Shown here piece by piece: positions 1 to 7,640 of a stretch of DNA of 9,544 nucleotides. Source of the stretch: CAZOLI01 sp964580675 (GTDB taxonomy: Bacteria > Planctomycetota > MHYJ01 > CAYXQY01). The stretch lies in the NCBI GenBank assembly GCA_964580675.1, contig CAZOLI010000075.1:1-9544 (forward strand), given 5' to 3'. A program made the position numbers and the translations under genes. Position 1 is the first letter of the stretch. Each line of letters begins with the position of its first letter. A model generated the notes under the pieces. The model had not been told where the DNA came from, did not search any database, and saw nothing but the letters and a program-made list of their open reading frames with translations.

Positions 1-563
1 TTCTTTTGAATTCGGGCTTCAATATGCGGATAGGACCGGAAGGAATTGTATTTCCCGGACATCACCTGATTTAAATCCGGTTCGGTCTCATCACGACGAT
101 GAACCACAAGGGTTCCGGCCGCTATATCACCGAGCCGTTTGTAGGAGGGATGAAAGAAGGAAGTTGCACCGCCCAGGCCGTAGAAAGACGGCAAAAAATC
201 AACGTAACGTAACAGGTTCCGGATGACCACCTGTGAGAACCGGAGTTGCAGGGCGCCGTCGTCAATGACTTTTAACCCCAAAACGTGTTTGCCGAGCGTC
301 TTGCCGTTCCAGAACCATTCGAGCACAATCTGATAACAGGTAAAAACAAAAAACCCAACAATACCCTGCACGGCTCCCGCCCAATCCGGGGCCAATCCCC
401 CAAAAATACCTATGATGATGCTAAGAAAATAAGCCACCGCGAACTGGAACATCCCGTCAATAAAAACAGCGATGAATCGGTTGATGGGATCAGCAAGAAC
501 AAGGGAAAAGGAAATCCCATCCGGTGTCGTGATGTTCAGTCGGTTCTGAAACTGTCGGCTCAT
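1..563 (-). CDS. RDD family membrane protein, C-terminus cut by window edge
   Basis: The frame is open from the ATG at 563 to base 1, giving 187 codons with no stop, so the C-terminus lies outside the window. It belongs to the RDD family of small multi-pass membrane proteins, mostly of unknown function; a few have been linked to ion or solute transport. Visible hallmarks are Arg29, Ala32 and Asp36 in the first TM segment (NRFIAVFIDGM), a WNGKTLGKHVLGLKV loop at about residues 85-99, RNLLRYVDFLP at 115-125 and the KRLGDIAAGTLVV block at 142-154. TM segments lie near 29-53, 62-83 and perhaps 110-130. The start is supported by a GGAGGAAGAGG purine stretch just upstream. The ATG overlaps the stop of the SpoIIM-like gene in an ATGA tetranucleotide, which implies translational coupling. 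The tail after residue 155 is polar and probably cytosolic. Confidence 0.9.
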   Translation of the reverse strand, partial: MSRQFQNRLNITTPDGISFSLVLADPINRFIAVFIDGMFQFAVAYFLSIIIGIFGGLAPDWAGAVQGIVGFFVFTCYQIVLEWFWNGKTLGKHVLGLKVIDDGALQLRFSQVVIRNLLRYVDFLPSFYGLGGATSFFHPSYKRLGDIAAGTLVVHRRDETEPDLNQVMSGKYNSFRSYPHIEARIQK

Positions 564-1561
564 TCGTCCTCTTCCTCCCCGCGACCCATGAGTCCAAAGT
601 AGGCCACCAGTGCGAGACCTTCCGCCACACCGAACATAATTTTTAGGTTATACGAGAGAACCGGTTCGTGATACTGAGAGAGAAATCCCTCGACTCCGCC
701 CGCCCAGAACAGCATGATGACCACACACACAAGAAAAACAACAAGAGGTTGCAACCGATCTCGAAACCGCTCAAACAGTGGGGTTCGTTCTCCCCAGCCG
801 ATGAGGGCCCCTGCAAGAATGAGACCGGCCTGTCCGGCCACAAGAAACGCCGGTATTTCAACAATACCATGAGGCAATAACCAGCCAAGAAGATAGGTCG
901 TCTCCCCGGCCAGCACGAAGTCAGCAGACACGGCACCCAGTATCACCCCGTTGTAAAACAGCATCGCAATGGTCCCGATTCCCCACGTTAAACCAAGGCC
1001 GAACAGCATCAGTGAGAGTTTTGTGTTATGCTGAAACAGTCTTGCGGAAAATCGTGATTTTCGCTGTTCCACCATGTCGTAGTCCCGTGATTCCGCCCGT
1101 TCCACCTGCTTCGACGGATGTTGCTGAAGATGTGCAAACGGAAGAAGAACCGATTTACTGTTCCGATCCGCGATCAGAAATCCGCATCCCATCAGAGCCC
1201 CGGTCAGGAACACGGCCAGCGAGAGGACAAAAGCTCCGATGTGCCGCCGAAACGTTCGGGGCACGGTTTTTCGGAACCACTTCAGGATCGAGAAAGACTC
1301 CTCCTGCCCGGTCCCACCGTAAATGATAGGAAACGCCCGTGAAATTAAATTCTCGAGGTATTCTCGCGTGGCCCGGTCGGCCGAAAACGACTTCAGTTTC
1401 GTCAGGTCGGAGGCGGTTCGCCGGTAAAGGTAATGAAGACGCTGGATCTCCTGAACTTCCACCTTGCCTTCCGGTCGATGTTCGATGGTCTCCAGAAGGT
1501 CCTCGAATTCTTCCCAGTACCGCTTTTCCCGCTGAATAAAATTTTCCAGATCAAGTATCAT
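560..1561 (-). CDS. SpoIIM/DUF95-like polytopic membrane protein
   Basis: This 333-residue protein resembles the SpoIIM (DUF95) integral membrane family. In Bacillus, SpoIIM acts in engulfment, but in MoxR/DUF58 clusters of non-sporulating bacteria the homologue has no established role. Residues 1-105 are a charged, helical, probably cytosolic domain. A TM segment follows at about 107-131, then a hydrophilic loop at 132-180, then further TM segments near 181-215, 224-254, 270-290 and 303-325. The family-like core is FQHNTKLSLMLFGLG (176-190), the NGVILGAV segment (204-211) and LLPHGIVEIPAFLVAGQAGL (228-247), where His231 and Glu235 sit in the most conserved block. The start ATG overlaps the DUF58 stop by 4 nt (ATGA), and its own stop overlaps the RDD start in the same way. 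The C-terminus is acidic (GEEEDE). Calling it a sporulation protein would be misleading; no other sporulation gene is visible. Confidence 0.9.
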   Translation of the reverse strand: MILDLENFIQREKRYWEEFEDLLETIEHRPEGKVEVQEIQRLHYLYRRTASDLTKLKSFSADRATREYLENLISRAFPIIYGGTGQEESFSILKWFRKTVPRTFRRHIGAFVLSLAVFLTGALMGCGFLIADRNSKSVLLPFAHLQQHPSKQVERAESRDYDMVEQRKSRFSARLFQHNTKLSLMLFGLGLTWGIGTIAMLFYNGVILGAVSADFVLAGETTYLLGWLLPHGIVEIPAFLVAGQAGLILAGALIGWGERTPLFERFRDRLQPLVVFLVCVVIMLFWAGGVEGFLSQYHEPVLSYNLKIMFGVAEGLALVAYFGLMGRGEEEDE

Positions 1562-2946
1562 AGCGCCTGTTTCTTTTTGATGTTCACGTAGTGTGTAACC
1601 AGTTCATCGACAAGCCACTCGTTTTTCACGAGTGAAAAACTTACGCCGATCTGCTTCAGCTTCTTTTTGAGTCTGGCAAGATCCCGCCATTGAAGGTGTC
1701 CGGATAGCTTCTGGTACAGATCCTCAACCTGTTCCACGTTCGCATCCCCGAACAGGGGACCGATGTCCGGTTGATCGATCATCGCCGTCAACACCAGATG
1801 CTGCCCGTTTACGAGATCAACGGCGTGAATGTATTCCTCGGTGAGAACGGGATCGTCAAGATTCGTCAGCAACACAAGAAGCGACCGCTTGGTCAGACGG
1901 GTTCTTAAAAAAGAGAACAGTGACTCAAAATCCGGGTTGACAAGTTCCGTTTCCAGATCAAACACCGCGTTTCGGATGGATTGAAAATGCTTTTTTCCCC
2001 CGTCCGGTGGGATGTACCTGTTTACCTGTCTATCAAAGGAGATGAGACCGAAGTGGTCCTTCTGTTCCTGCGCCGCCGCACAGAGCACCTGAGAAGCCAC
2101 AATATACCGCTCGAGAATGGTGGTGGCGTCCGGTACCTCCATGCGGCGATCATCAGAAGCCGATCGGGACCTGGTTTTCCCCTGTTTCGGCCGACGAACC
2201 TCGCGTCCGCTTAAACGGCTGGTGTCCAGAACCACGTAGATTTCCTGTGTCTGTTCCACCTGATATTCTTTTGTGATAGGGCGGTTTCGTTTGGCCGTCT
2301 GTTTCCAGTATATGTCCCGGTAGGAATCTCCCGTTACGTATTTTCGTAATTTCTCGAACTCCCGTCCCTTGCCAATTTGCCGGTGCGTGTGAACCCCGGT
2401 CGTTCCCCGGTTCATAAACATCGCTCCCAGTTTCTCCTCCTCCGTCTGGAGGTCGGGGAACACTCGTATGGTCAGGTCCACATCTTCCTCATACCGGACG
2501 TCCCAGAATCCCATCGGGCTCTTCTGTTCGACGTAACAGGTGTCAAACGAGAACGAACCTCTTCGCCCGAATCCCACTTTCCACGCATAACGAACCCGAT
2601 GTTCTTCCGCCGGCATCTTCGCCTCAAACACCGACGGGTCCTGCTCCGCGGTCCGCGGAAACGCAAGACCGATCCGGACGACCCACTCCGATTCATCCGC
2701 TTTTTCAAGAAAAAACGGGAGTTCCGAATATTGGAACTCAACCATGTTTTCCCGATCCGGAAACGAAACGGTTACGGTGCCTCGCCGGTCCAATCCCCAC
2801 TTGGCGTCCAGGCCGATTATTCCCAGCATCAATAACACGATTATTCCTACAGCTGGACCCGCACCGGGGTTTACGGCCCACAGCAGGGAGACAGGAATCG
2901 ACGTAATTCCGAAGAACACAAGCAACCTGGTTCGCGGTACAATCAT
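1558..2946 (-). CDS. DUF58 domain protein (VWA-like), membrane anchored
   Basis: This 462-residue protein has two N-terminal TM segments (about 7-25 and 31-47), a beta-rich region (about 55-165) and the DUF58 core. The core signature is GREFEKLRKYVTGD (194-207) followed by YRDIYWKQTAKRNRP (209-223) and KEYQVEQTQEIYVVLDTSR (226-244). DUF58 proteins are usually encoded beside MoxR ATPases and are thought to be their VWA-fold partners; the adjacent upstream gene here is MoxR. The expected metal-binding motif DxSxS reads Asp241-Thr-Ser243-Arg-Leu245, so the second serine is displaced to 246. It is followed by a basic, low-complexity stretch at about 247-270. The rest of the fold continues with HFGLISFDRQVNRYIPP (298-314) and LLVLLTNLDDP (356-366). 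The ATG overlaps the MoxR stop by one base (TGATG), with a GAGGTG purine block about 14 nt upstream. Confidence 0.92.
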   Translation of the reverse strand: MIVPRTRLLVFFGITSIPVSLLWAVNPGAGPAVGIIVLLMLGIIGLDAKWGLDRRGTVTVSFPDRENMVEFQYSELPFFLEKADESEWVVRIGLAFPRTAEQDPSVFEAKMPAEEHRVRYAWKVGFGRRGSFSFDTCYVEQKSPMGFWDVRYEEDVDLTIRVFPDLQTEEEKLGAMFMNRGTTGVHTHRQIGKGREFEKLRKYVTGDSYRDIYWKQTAKRNRPITKEYQVEQTQEIYVVLDTSRLSGREVRRPKQGKTRSRSASDDRRMEVPDATTILERYIVASQVLCAAAQEQKDHFGLISFDRQVNRYIPPDGGKKHFQSIRNAVFDLETELVNPDFESLFSFLRTRLTKRSLLVLLTNLDDPVLTEEYIHAVDLVNGQHLVLTAMIDQPDIGPLFGDANVEQVEDLYQKLSGHLQWRDLARLKKKLKQIGVSFSLVKNEWLVDELVTHYVNIKKKQAL

Positions 2947-3911
2947 CAGCGGGGAACCGACACCTCACGAATGATGTTCTCAACAACTTCCCGCTCGGAA
3001 AGTCCTTCGATTTCGTATTCGGGCCGGATCTGAACCCGATGCCGGAGCACCGGGTAACTCATCACCTGTACATCGTCCGGGGACACAAAATCCCGTTCCT
3101 CGAACGCTGCGTTGGCCCGGCTTGCCAGGACGAGGGCCTGCGTCGCCCTCGGACTGGCCCCGACCAGTACACTTTCCTCGTTCCGGGTCTGCCGGACCAG
3201 TTCCACGATATACCTCAACACCTCATCCTGAACGGTGATATCCTGAAGCCCATCACGAATGTCAGAAATTTCTTCTATGTCTATTATCTGCTGTACATGC
3301 CCCTCTTCCAGCGTGGATTCCGGGTCGCTGTCACCAAGCATTCGATCGGCCAGTGTCAGTTCCTCCTCCTCTTCCGGATACGACATGTTAATTTTCAACA
3401 TAAATCGATCCTTCTGAGCTTCCGGAAGCGGATAGGTTCCCTCGTACTCCACCGGATTCTGCGTCGCGAACACCGTAAACTGCGGGGAGAGTTGGTGCGT
3501 GTCCCGATCGATGCTGACCTGCCGCTCCTGCATGGCCTCGAGAAGGGCCGCCTGGGTTTTTGCGGGGGCCCGGTTAATTTCGTCCGCGAGCAAAAACGTC
3601 GTAAATACCGGGCCCTTCATGAGCGTGAACTCACTTTTCTGCATGTTGTACACATTGGTTCCCGTGATGTCCGACGGCATCAGATCCGGGGTGAACTGAA
3701 TTCGGTTAAAATCACCCCCGAGGATTTTCGCGAACGTTCGAATCATCAGGGTTTTCGCAATACCGGGAACCCCCTCAATGAGAGCGTGATGCCCGGTCAG
3801 AATGACAATAAGCACCTGTTTTAGAACCTCTTCCTGACCTATAATCACCTTTCCGGCCTCATCAAGTGTCTGATTCAAAAGATCCTTCAGGGTTTCCTGA
3901 TTACGTTTCAT
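2946..3911 (-). CDS. MoxR family AAA+ ATPase
   Basis: This 321-residue protein has normal length for the MoxR (AAA_3) group of AAA+ ATPases, which form hexameric chaperone-like machines acting on VWA or DUF58 partners in maturation of enzymes or envelope complexes. All expected motifs are visible: Walker A GVPGIAKT (47-54, Lys53), Walker B LLADEINR (107-114, Asp110 and Glu111), the MoxR stretch APAKTQAALLEAMQERQV (115-132), sensor 1 FATQNP (148-153, Asn152), the arginine-finger region LPEAQKDRF (162-170, Arg169), and sensor 2 GASPRATQAL (251-260, Arg255) in the C-terminal lid. Nothing suggests inactivation. The ATG lies 3 nt past the DUF4350 stop; an AGAAGG Shine-Dalgarno-like block sits about 10 nt upstream, inside the end of that gene. 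The stop overlaps the DUF58 start. It is probably cytosolic and recruited to the membrane by the DUF58 or other operon proteins. Confidence 0.96.
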   Translation of the reverse strand: MKRNQETLKDLLNQTLDEAGKVIIGQEEVLKQVLIVILTGHHALIEGVPGIAKTLMIRTFAKILGGDFNRIQFTPDLMPSDITGTNVYNMQKSEFTLMKGPVFTTFLLADEINRAPAKTQAALLEAMQERQVSIDRDTHQLSPQFTVFATQNPVEYEGTYPLPEAQKDRFMLKINMSYPEEEEELTLADRMLGDSDPESTLEEGHVQQIIDIEEISDIRDGLQDITVQDEVLRYIVELVRQTRNEESVLVGASPRATQALVLASRANAAFEERDFVSPDDVQVMSYPVLRHRVQIRPEYEIEGLSEREVVENIIREVSVPR

Positions 3912-3914
3912 GAG

Positions 3915-5042
3915 TTAAAACCTTCTATAAGTGATCTCTCGGCTAGCGGAACGATACCAATCCACCAGATCAGAAGCGGATTGCTGATTTGTTCTGGCTT
4001 CCTGAAATTTTTTCTTCATGTCCTCGATCATCTCCTCACTGAGATTCAGATTCTTTCGGTCCTTCTTCCATTCCTCGAACATCACGTCGACCAGCTCCGA
4101 CGCCTCCACGTTGTCCTGCAGGAGACGGGTCAATCCCGAGTGGGCATCCGCCTCTCGTACATCCCGACGCGCGGCAGGCGAGGATGCCGGATAGGGAGGA
4201 ACAAGGGAAGAAGCACTCTTCCACACATATAAACCCCCGAGCAAAATCACGGACAGAAAAAACCAGTGGAGTCCGTTTTCCCGGGCGATCGTCATAACAC
4301 CCGGCCTGTTCTCGATACCAAAATGAGTTTCGTCAAAAATCAGGCGTCGGCGGTCGCCGGTAAGCCAGGAAAGAAATGCCGGGGATCGATGGTTGCGCAA
4401 AGCATGATTGGTCAGCGGATAAGATCCCGCACACAGCACAAGGGAACCGTCACCTCGTTTCGATTCCAGAACCACCGGCTGGTCGTCGTGTCGATACACC
4501 ACGTTCCAGTCCGACGGAACCGCCTCAAAACCGGACCGGCTTCCCCAGAACAGGACCTCCGGGAGTTTTACATTCCCGGTTTGGTGCTCCGCTTTCTGGA
4601 TCAAATCGGGGCGAATCCCCTCATATCGGAAGGTTACGTCGCCGAAGACCTCCGTGGCGGACAATTGTTTGCTGGCTTCCCCGGGCCTGGGATTCAACGT
4701 GACGACCACCCGGCTTCCCTTTCGAACCCAATCCAGAAGACGACCCGAACGAGTTCCCTTCTCGAGCCAATCCGGCGAAACATGGACAAAGAAATGAGTC
4801 GCCTTCATGTCCGCCGACCGTTTTCCCAGGGGTTTGTAACTCCGTTCGACCGTCACGTCGTTGAGCCGTCCAAAACTGTTGTACAGTGCTTTTGTTCCGA
4901 ATCGCGACGTGCTCCGGCTTGAATAGTCGGGGAACGCATCGGCTTCAAACGCCATGTTCACAATGACGTAAAGCCCCACCAGAAACACAAACACAAGCAT
5001 GATCAGCGGTACCCAGCTGTATCTGTTCTGTTCTTCAGTCAT
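3915..5042 (-). CDS. DUF4350 domain membrane protein
   Basis: This 375-residue protein has one N-terminal TM segment (about 9-30), a soluble domain (about 35-255), a second TM segment (about 258-277) and a polar C-terminal tail rich in Lys and Glu. The soluble domain fits DUF4350: YSSRSTSRFGTKALYNSFGRL at 40-60, a LLDWVRKGSRVVVTLNP segment at 102-118, a GSLVLCAGSYPLTNHAL segment at 199-215 and the IFDETHFGIENRP motif at 235-247, where Asp237, Glu238, His240 and Gly242 match the usual FDExxHG-like pattern. The fold is thought to resemble glutamine-amidotransferase-like domains, but no enzymatic function is established. By topology the domain is probably periplasmic, with both ends in the cytosol. 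The ATG overlaps the end of the DUF4129 gene by 8 nt (5035-5042) and the Shine-Dalgarno is weak, so translation probably depends on coupling. The next gene, MoxR, begins 3 nt after the stop. Confidence 0.85.
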   Translation of the reverse strand: MTEEQNRYSWVPLIMLVFVFLVGLYVIVNMAFEADAFPDYSSRSTSRFGTKALYNSFGRLNDVTVERSYKPLGKRSADMKATHFFVHVSPDWLEKGTRSGRLLDWVRKGSRVVVTLNPRPGEASKQLSATEVFGDVTFRYEGIRPDLIQKAEHQTGNVKLPEVLFWGSRSGFEAVPSDWNVVYRHDDQPVVLESKRGDGSLVLCAGSYPLTNHALRNHRSPAFLSWLTGDRRRLIFDETHFGIENRPGVMTIARENGLHWFFLSVILLGGLYVWKSASSLVPPYPASSPAARRDVREADAHSGLTRLLQDNVEASELVDVMFEEWKKDRKNLNLSEEMIEDMKKKFQEARTNQQSASDLVDWYRSASREITYRRF

Positions 5043-6684
5043 CGGCCGTCCCCGTCCGGGAGGTTATCCGTCTTTGATTCGTGCGAAACTCTTCCACGTC
5101 GTCTCTGGAAACATCGTGCAACCCGTACCAGACCTGCTCGTACCGTCTGATCATCACCTGAAACGAATTGGTTAACGCCGAATCCGAACCGGTTCGCCGC
5201 TGAAGTTCCCGACCGTATTCACCATTGGACTTATATGGTTTTACGTCAAGGAGTTGCTGACGACCCAGGTGCGAAAGACAGCCGAGGTAATACGCTCGAA
5301 TGGCGCGTCGATAGTTGTTTTTCTCCAGGTTCTCCCGGGCCATCTCCAGCCAGCGATTGGCGGGAAGAGATTCCGGATTCACGTCCTCGTCCTCCAGATC
5401 AGGTTCCGCCGGTTTTCCCGTGACCGACTGTTCATCCGGCGAAAGTGCCCAGTTTTTAAACAGAGCATAAAGAAGGTATCCCACCACACCCGCCATCAAA
5501 AGTATAACCAAAACAAACACAATTCGCTGTACCGAAACGCCACCGGAACCACTCGCCGGCACGGATGATCCTCCCAGGAACTCCCGGACGTCGTTCCAGA
5601 TCTGTTCAAGCCACTCCCGAACGTCTCCCAGAAACAGAATCAACCAGGATGGATTTTCCGTCGATTCCTCTTCTCGCCTCGGCATGCGCCAGTCGTACTG
5701 GATATCGTCCAGCTCCCGATCAATCGAACGATCGAGTTCCTCCGGGTCCGCCAGTAGATGGGGACCGGTTTGAATTCGACACGAGGAACGAACCTCATTC
5801 GATCCGGCGGGTTCCCAAAGGATGAAGAAGGACAGAACAACAAGAAACAAAATGGTGGTCCGACGACTGATCGAACCCGGCGCGAGACTTCGCAACGTGG
5901 CCCGGAGGTCATCTCCGGTGGAGCGTGACCGGCTGTAAAAACACCGGAGCAGGTAAAACGACTTGATCAGGGGATCCAGAAACAGGTACGCAAGACAGCC
6001 CACCGTAAGAAAATAAGCCGGTTGAATGAACACCGGATTCTCCGCCATCCGGGTGATGATGCTCTGCGTCCCGGTGAACCGTTTCAGAAGAAACAGAACG
6101 AGCGGAATGGAGCCAAAAATAATGAAATACACAACCAGTCCGAACAGACTCAAAAAGAGAAGGGCCAGATGATTTTGTCCGGGCCATTCCATGGCGTGTT
6201 CAATAGAAGATTTCGTTGCGTCTTCATCTGTGCGGAGCGACGGTGATCCGAACAGGGTCCGGTTTTGATAAAAGGCGTACACCCAGCCGAAGGGAAACGC
6301 CAGGCCCGCCGACAGAAAGAGAAGAAACAATCCCGGCGGTTGAATCTTCGCCTGGTCAACGGCCGTTGAAAGCAGGGAACGGCCGGAAATTGGATGCGGC
6401 TCATCACCCGTCAACCGGTCAAACACCTGGCCCAGTGCATGGGATTGACAGGTTTTCATCCAGACAAAAAGAACGAGAGCCATCAGGGAAAGCGTGATCG
6501 CGTTGCGAACGGCGAAGTCGCTGCGGTTCACCTCCACCAGAAAAAAAATCATGTACAGGGCAAAGGGAAGGGTCCCGAAATAATACAGGGTGATTTCCCG
6601 GGGGGACATGGTGCGCAGAAGATACACCGCCTCCCCGATCAATGCCAGAGCCGATTTTTCTTCTTCAGTCTCTGAATCGGCCAT
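5035..6684 (-). CDS. DUF4129 domain protein with polytopic N-terminus
   Basis: This 549-residue protein has two membrane parts. Residues 28-291 hold about six or seven hydrophobic segments (near 30-50, 62-78, 116-138, 171-200, 217-248 and 275-291). The start of this part, with LLRTMSPREITLYYFGTLPF at 22-41 and FVWMKTCQSHALGQVF at 73-88, is a pattern I recall from large DUF4129 proteins of PVC bacteria (recollection, not a search). A hydrophilic stretch at 295-384, likely extracytoplasmic, includes LDRSIDRELDDIQYDWRMPR at 317-336. A TM segment at about 386-409 follows. The cytosolic DUF4129 domain spans about 443-535 and is recognised by NYRRAIRAYYLGCLSHLGR (457-475), KPYKSNGEYGREL (482-494) and MIRRYEQVWYG (511-521). 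The role is unknown; context ties it to MoxR/DUF58. The ATG at 6684 has no strong Shine-Dalgarno; the previous stop is 35 nt upstream. Confidence 0.88.
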   Translation of the reverse strand: MADSETEEEKSALALIGEAVYLLRTMSPREITLYYFGTLPFALYMIFFLVEVNRSDFAVRNAITLSLMALVLFVWMKTCQSHALGQVFDRLTGDEPHPISGRSLLSTAVDQAKIQPPGLFLLFLSAGLAFPFGWVYAFYQNRTLFGSPSLRTDEDATKSSIEHAMEWPGQNHLALLFLSLFGLVVYFIIFGSIPLVLFLLKRFTGTQSIITRMAENPVFIQPAYFLTVGCLAYLFLDPLIKSFYLLRCFYSRSRSTGDDLRATLRSLAPGSISRRTTILFLVVLSFFILWEPAGSNEVRSSCRIQTGPHLLADPEELDRSIDRELDDIQYDWRMPRREEESTENPSWLILFLGDVREWLEQIWNDVREFLGGSSVPASGSGGVSVQRIVFVLVILLMAGVVGYLLYALFKNWALSPDEQSVTGKPAEPDLEDEDVNPESLPANRWLEMARENLEKNNYRRAIRAYYLGCLSHLGRQQLLDVKPYKSNGEYGRELQRRTGSDSALTNSFQVMIRRYEQVWYGLHDVSRDDVEEFRTNQRRITSRTGTADD

Positions 6685-6719
6685 AATTCATCGGCTGGAC
6701 AAGAACCTGATGAACAACG

Positions 6720-7013
6720 TCAAATCGGTAGTTCACCCGGCGTGGGGGTGGAAAAATCGATGAAAAACTGGGCAACCATATAAAAAAACAGCCACCCGGC
6801 GACGAGTCCGGCAACCACTTTGGCTGCTTCAACAAGTGTGGTCCATCGGGAGGACGTTTCCCCTCCCCGTCCCACCATCTGTTTCATGCACCCGGCACAG
6901 ATGACCCGTCCCTCGTGCTCGGTGACACATTCCCGGCAGTAGTAATTTTCACAGTCCGGACACCGGGCGGCCGCTCCCCGCGACGGATGGTTCATGCACT
7001 GCTGGTCTTTCAT
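6720..7013 (-). CDS. small membrane-anchored B-box-like zinc-finger protein
   Basis: This 97-residue protein has an N-terminal cysteine/histidine cluster and one TM segment. The ligands are Cys6, His9, Cys18, Cys21, Cys26, Cys29, His33, Cys39 and Cys42, spaced C-x2-H-x8-C-x2-C-x4-C-x2-C-x9-C-x2-C with His33 three residues after Cys29. This is the bacterial B-box-type pattern, also seen as an N-terminal extension of some rhomboid and other membrane proteins. Residues 61-82 (VEAAKVVAGLVAGWLFFYMV and onward) form the membrane anchor, so the finger is probably cytosolic. The same ligand spacing occurs in the gene at 7612-8145, which suggests paralogy. It lies 45 nt after the two-TM protein gene and 35 nt before the DUF4129 gene. 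The ATG has only a weak purine stretch upstream. Function is unknown; a protein-binding role is more likely than DNA binding given the membrane anchor. Confidence 0.8.
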   Translation of the reverse strand: MKDQQCMNHPSRGAAARCPDCENYYCRECVTEHEGRVICAGCMKQMVGRGGETSSRWTTLVEAAKVVAGLVAGWLFFYMVAQFFIDFSTPTPGELPI

Positions 7014-7034
7014 CCGATCTACTTCAGAACGAAC

Positions 7035-7064
7035 AAAAAACGTGTGCGGATAAACTTATCACGT
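7035..7064 (-). terminator. possible weak intrinsic terminator or attenuator
   Basis: Read on the minus strand, the stop region of the two-TM protein gene gives ACGTGATAA, a GT loop, TTAT, a five-base bulge (CCGCA) and CACGT, immediately followed by six T residues. Folded, this is about nine base pairs interrupted by the bulge. The stem is AT-rich in its upper half and overlaps the TGA stop at 7059. It is too weak for a convincing terminator and lies inside a co-directional gene run, so partial attenuation is the most it may do. It could also be chance. Confidence 0.25.
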
Positions 7065-7640
7065 TCGCGTGCCCTCCGTTGCCTCACGATATCGCTCCCG
7101 TAACTCGTCGCTGCGGAACGGTTCCTGGTCCTCCTGAATATAGGGCTCAATTCGTTCGAACACCTCCTCCGCATATTTCACCCGGTCGAGCGAGGGCAAC
7201 TTTTTCTCCTGCACGGCCGTATGAATGAATGTCTCACACGTTGGTCCCTTGATCCAGTTGACGAGGAAAAAGGTGGCCGGAACCGCCACAACAACCAATC
7301 CCACGATGGTGCCCACAACAGACTCAAAAGCGCCAAACAGAAATAGACCCAGGATCGAAATCACCAGAAGGAAAATGTTCACAATATTAAAGAATCCGCC
7401 CCAGATCGTTTTCCGGACGGTGAGGGCGCGTATGTCCTCAAAGAAGAACCGGTTATATTCTTCTTCGATGTACGTTCGTTCCACCGCAAGGAGGTGAGAA
7501 TCACAGATATGCAATTCGTGGGCGGACCCGGGACTGGAAAAGGTACTATACGCCGTTCCGGGCAATTTTTCGTAATCCGGCTGGTTTTCGTCCACGGCGA
7601 GGTTGGGTTGTTCAGGCGGTGAATTGAAAAACAGCAACAA
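7059..7640 (-). CDS. uncharacterised two-TM protein, family unknown
   Basis: I do not have a name for this family. The visible order is an N-terminal soluble part (to about residue 78, counting from a TTG at 7640) with AHELHICDSHLLAVERTYIE (40-59) and EEYNRFFFEDIRALTVRKT (60-78), two TM segments (about 83-104 and 107-129), then KGPTCETFIHTAVQEKKLPS (131-150) and a charged helical tail. The RFFFEDIRALTVRKT stretch resembles a membrane-proximal PH-like domain in uncharacterised bacterial proteins that sit near B-box zinc-finger genes; that is recollection, not a search. The start is unresolved. The only in-frame ATG (7725-7727) would overlap the upstream gene by 116 nt, so TTG at 7640, GTG at 7652 or GTG at 7595 is more likely. 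None has a clear Shine-Dalgarno. The TTG start overlaps the upstream gene by 29 nt, consistent with coupling. Confidence 0.7.
   Translation of the reverse strand: MLLFFNSPPEQPNLAVDENQPDYEKLPGTAYSTFSSPGSAHELHICDSHLLAVERTYIEEEYNRFFFEDIRALTVRKTIWGGFFNIVNIFLLVISILGLFLFGAFESVVGTIVGLVVVAVPATFFLVNWIKGPTCETFIHTAVQEKKLPSLDRVKYAEEVFERIEPYIQEDQEPFRSDELRERYREATEGTRT

Noticed and set aside
560..1561. Sporulation role suggested by the SpoIIM-like protein
   Set aside because: The family is widespread in non-sporulating bacteria in MoxR/DUF58 contexts, and no other sporulation gene is visible.
3039..3824. A 261-codon open frame on the plus strand
   Set aside because: It lies wholly antisense to the MoxR gene, whose motifs are all intact, and its translation shows no domain; it is a shadow of a GC-biased gene.
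4266..4922. A 218-codon open frame on the plus strand
   Set aside because: It is antisense to the well-supported DUF4350 gene and shows no recognisable protein features.
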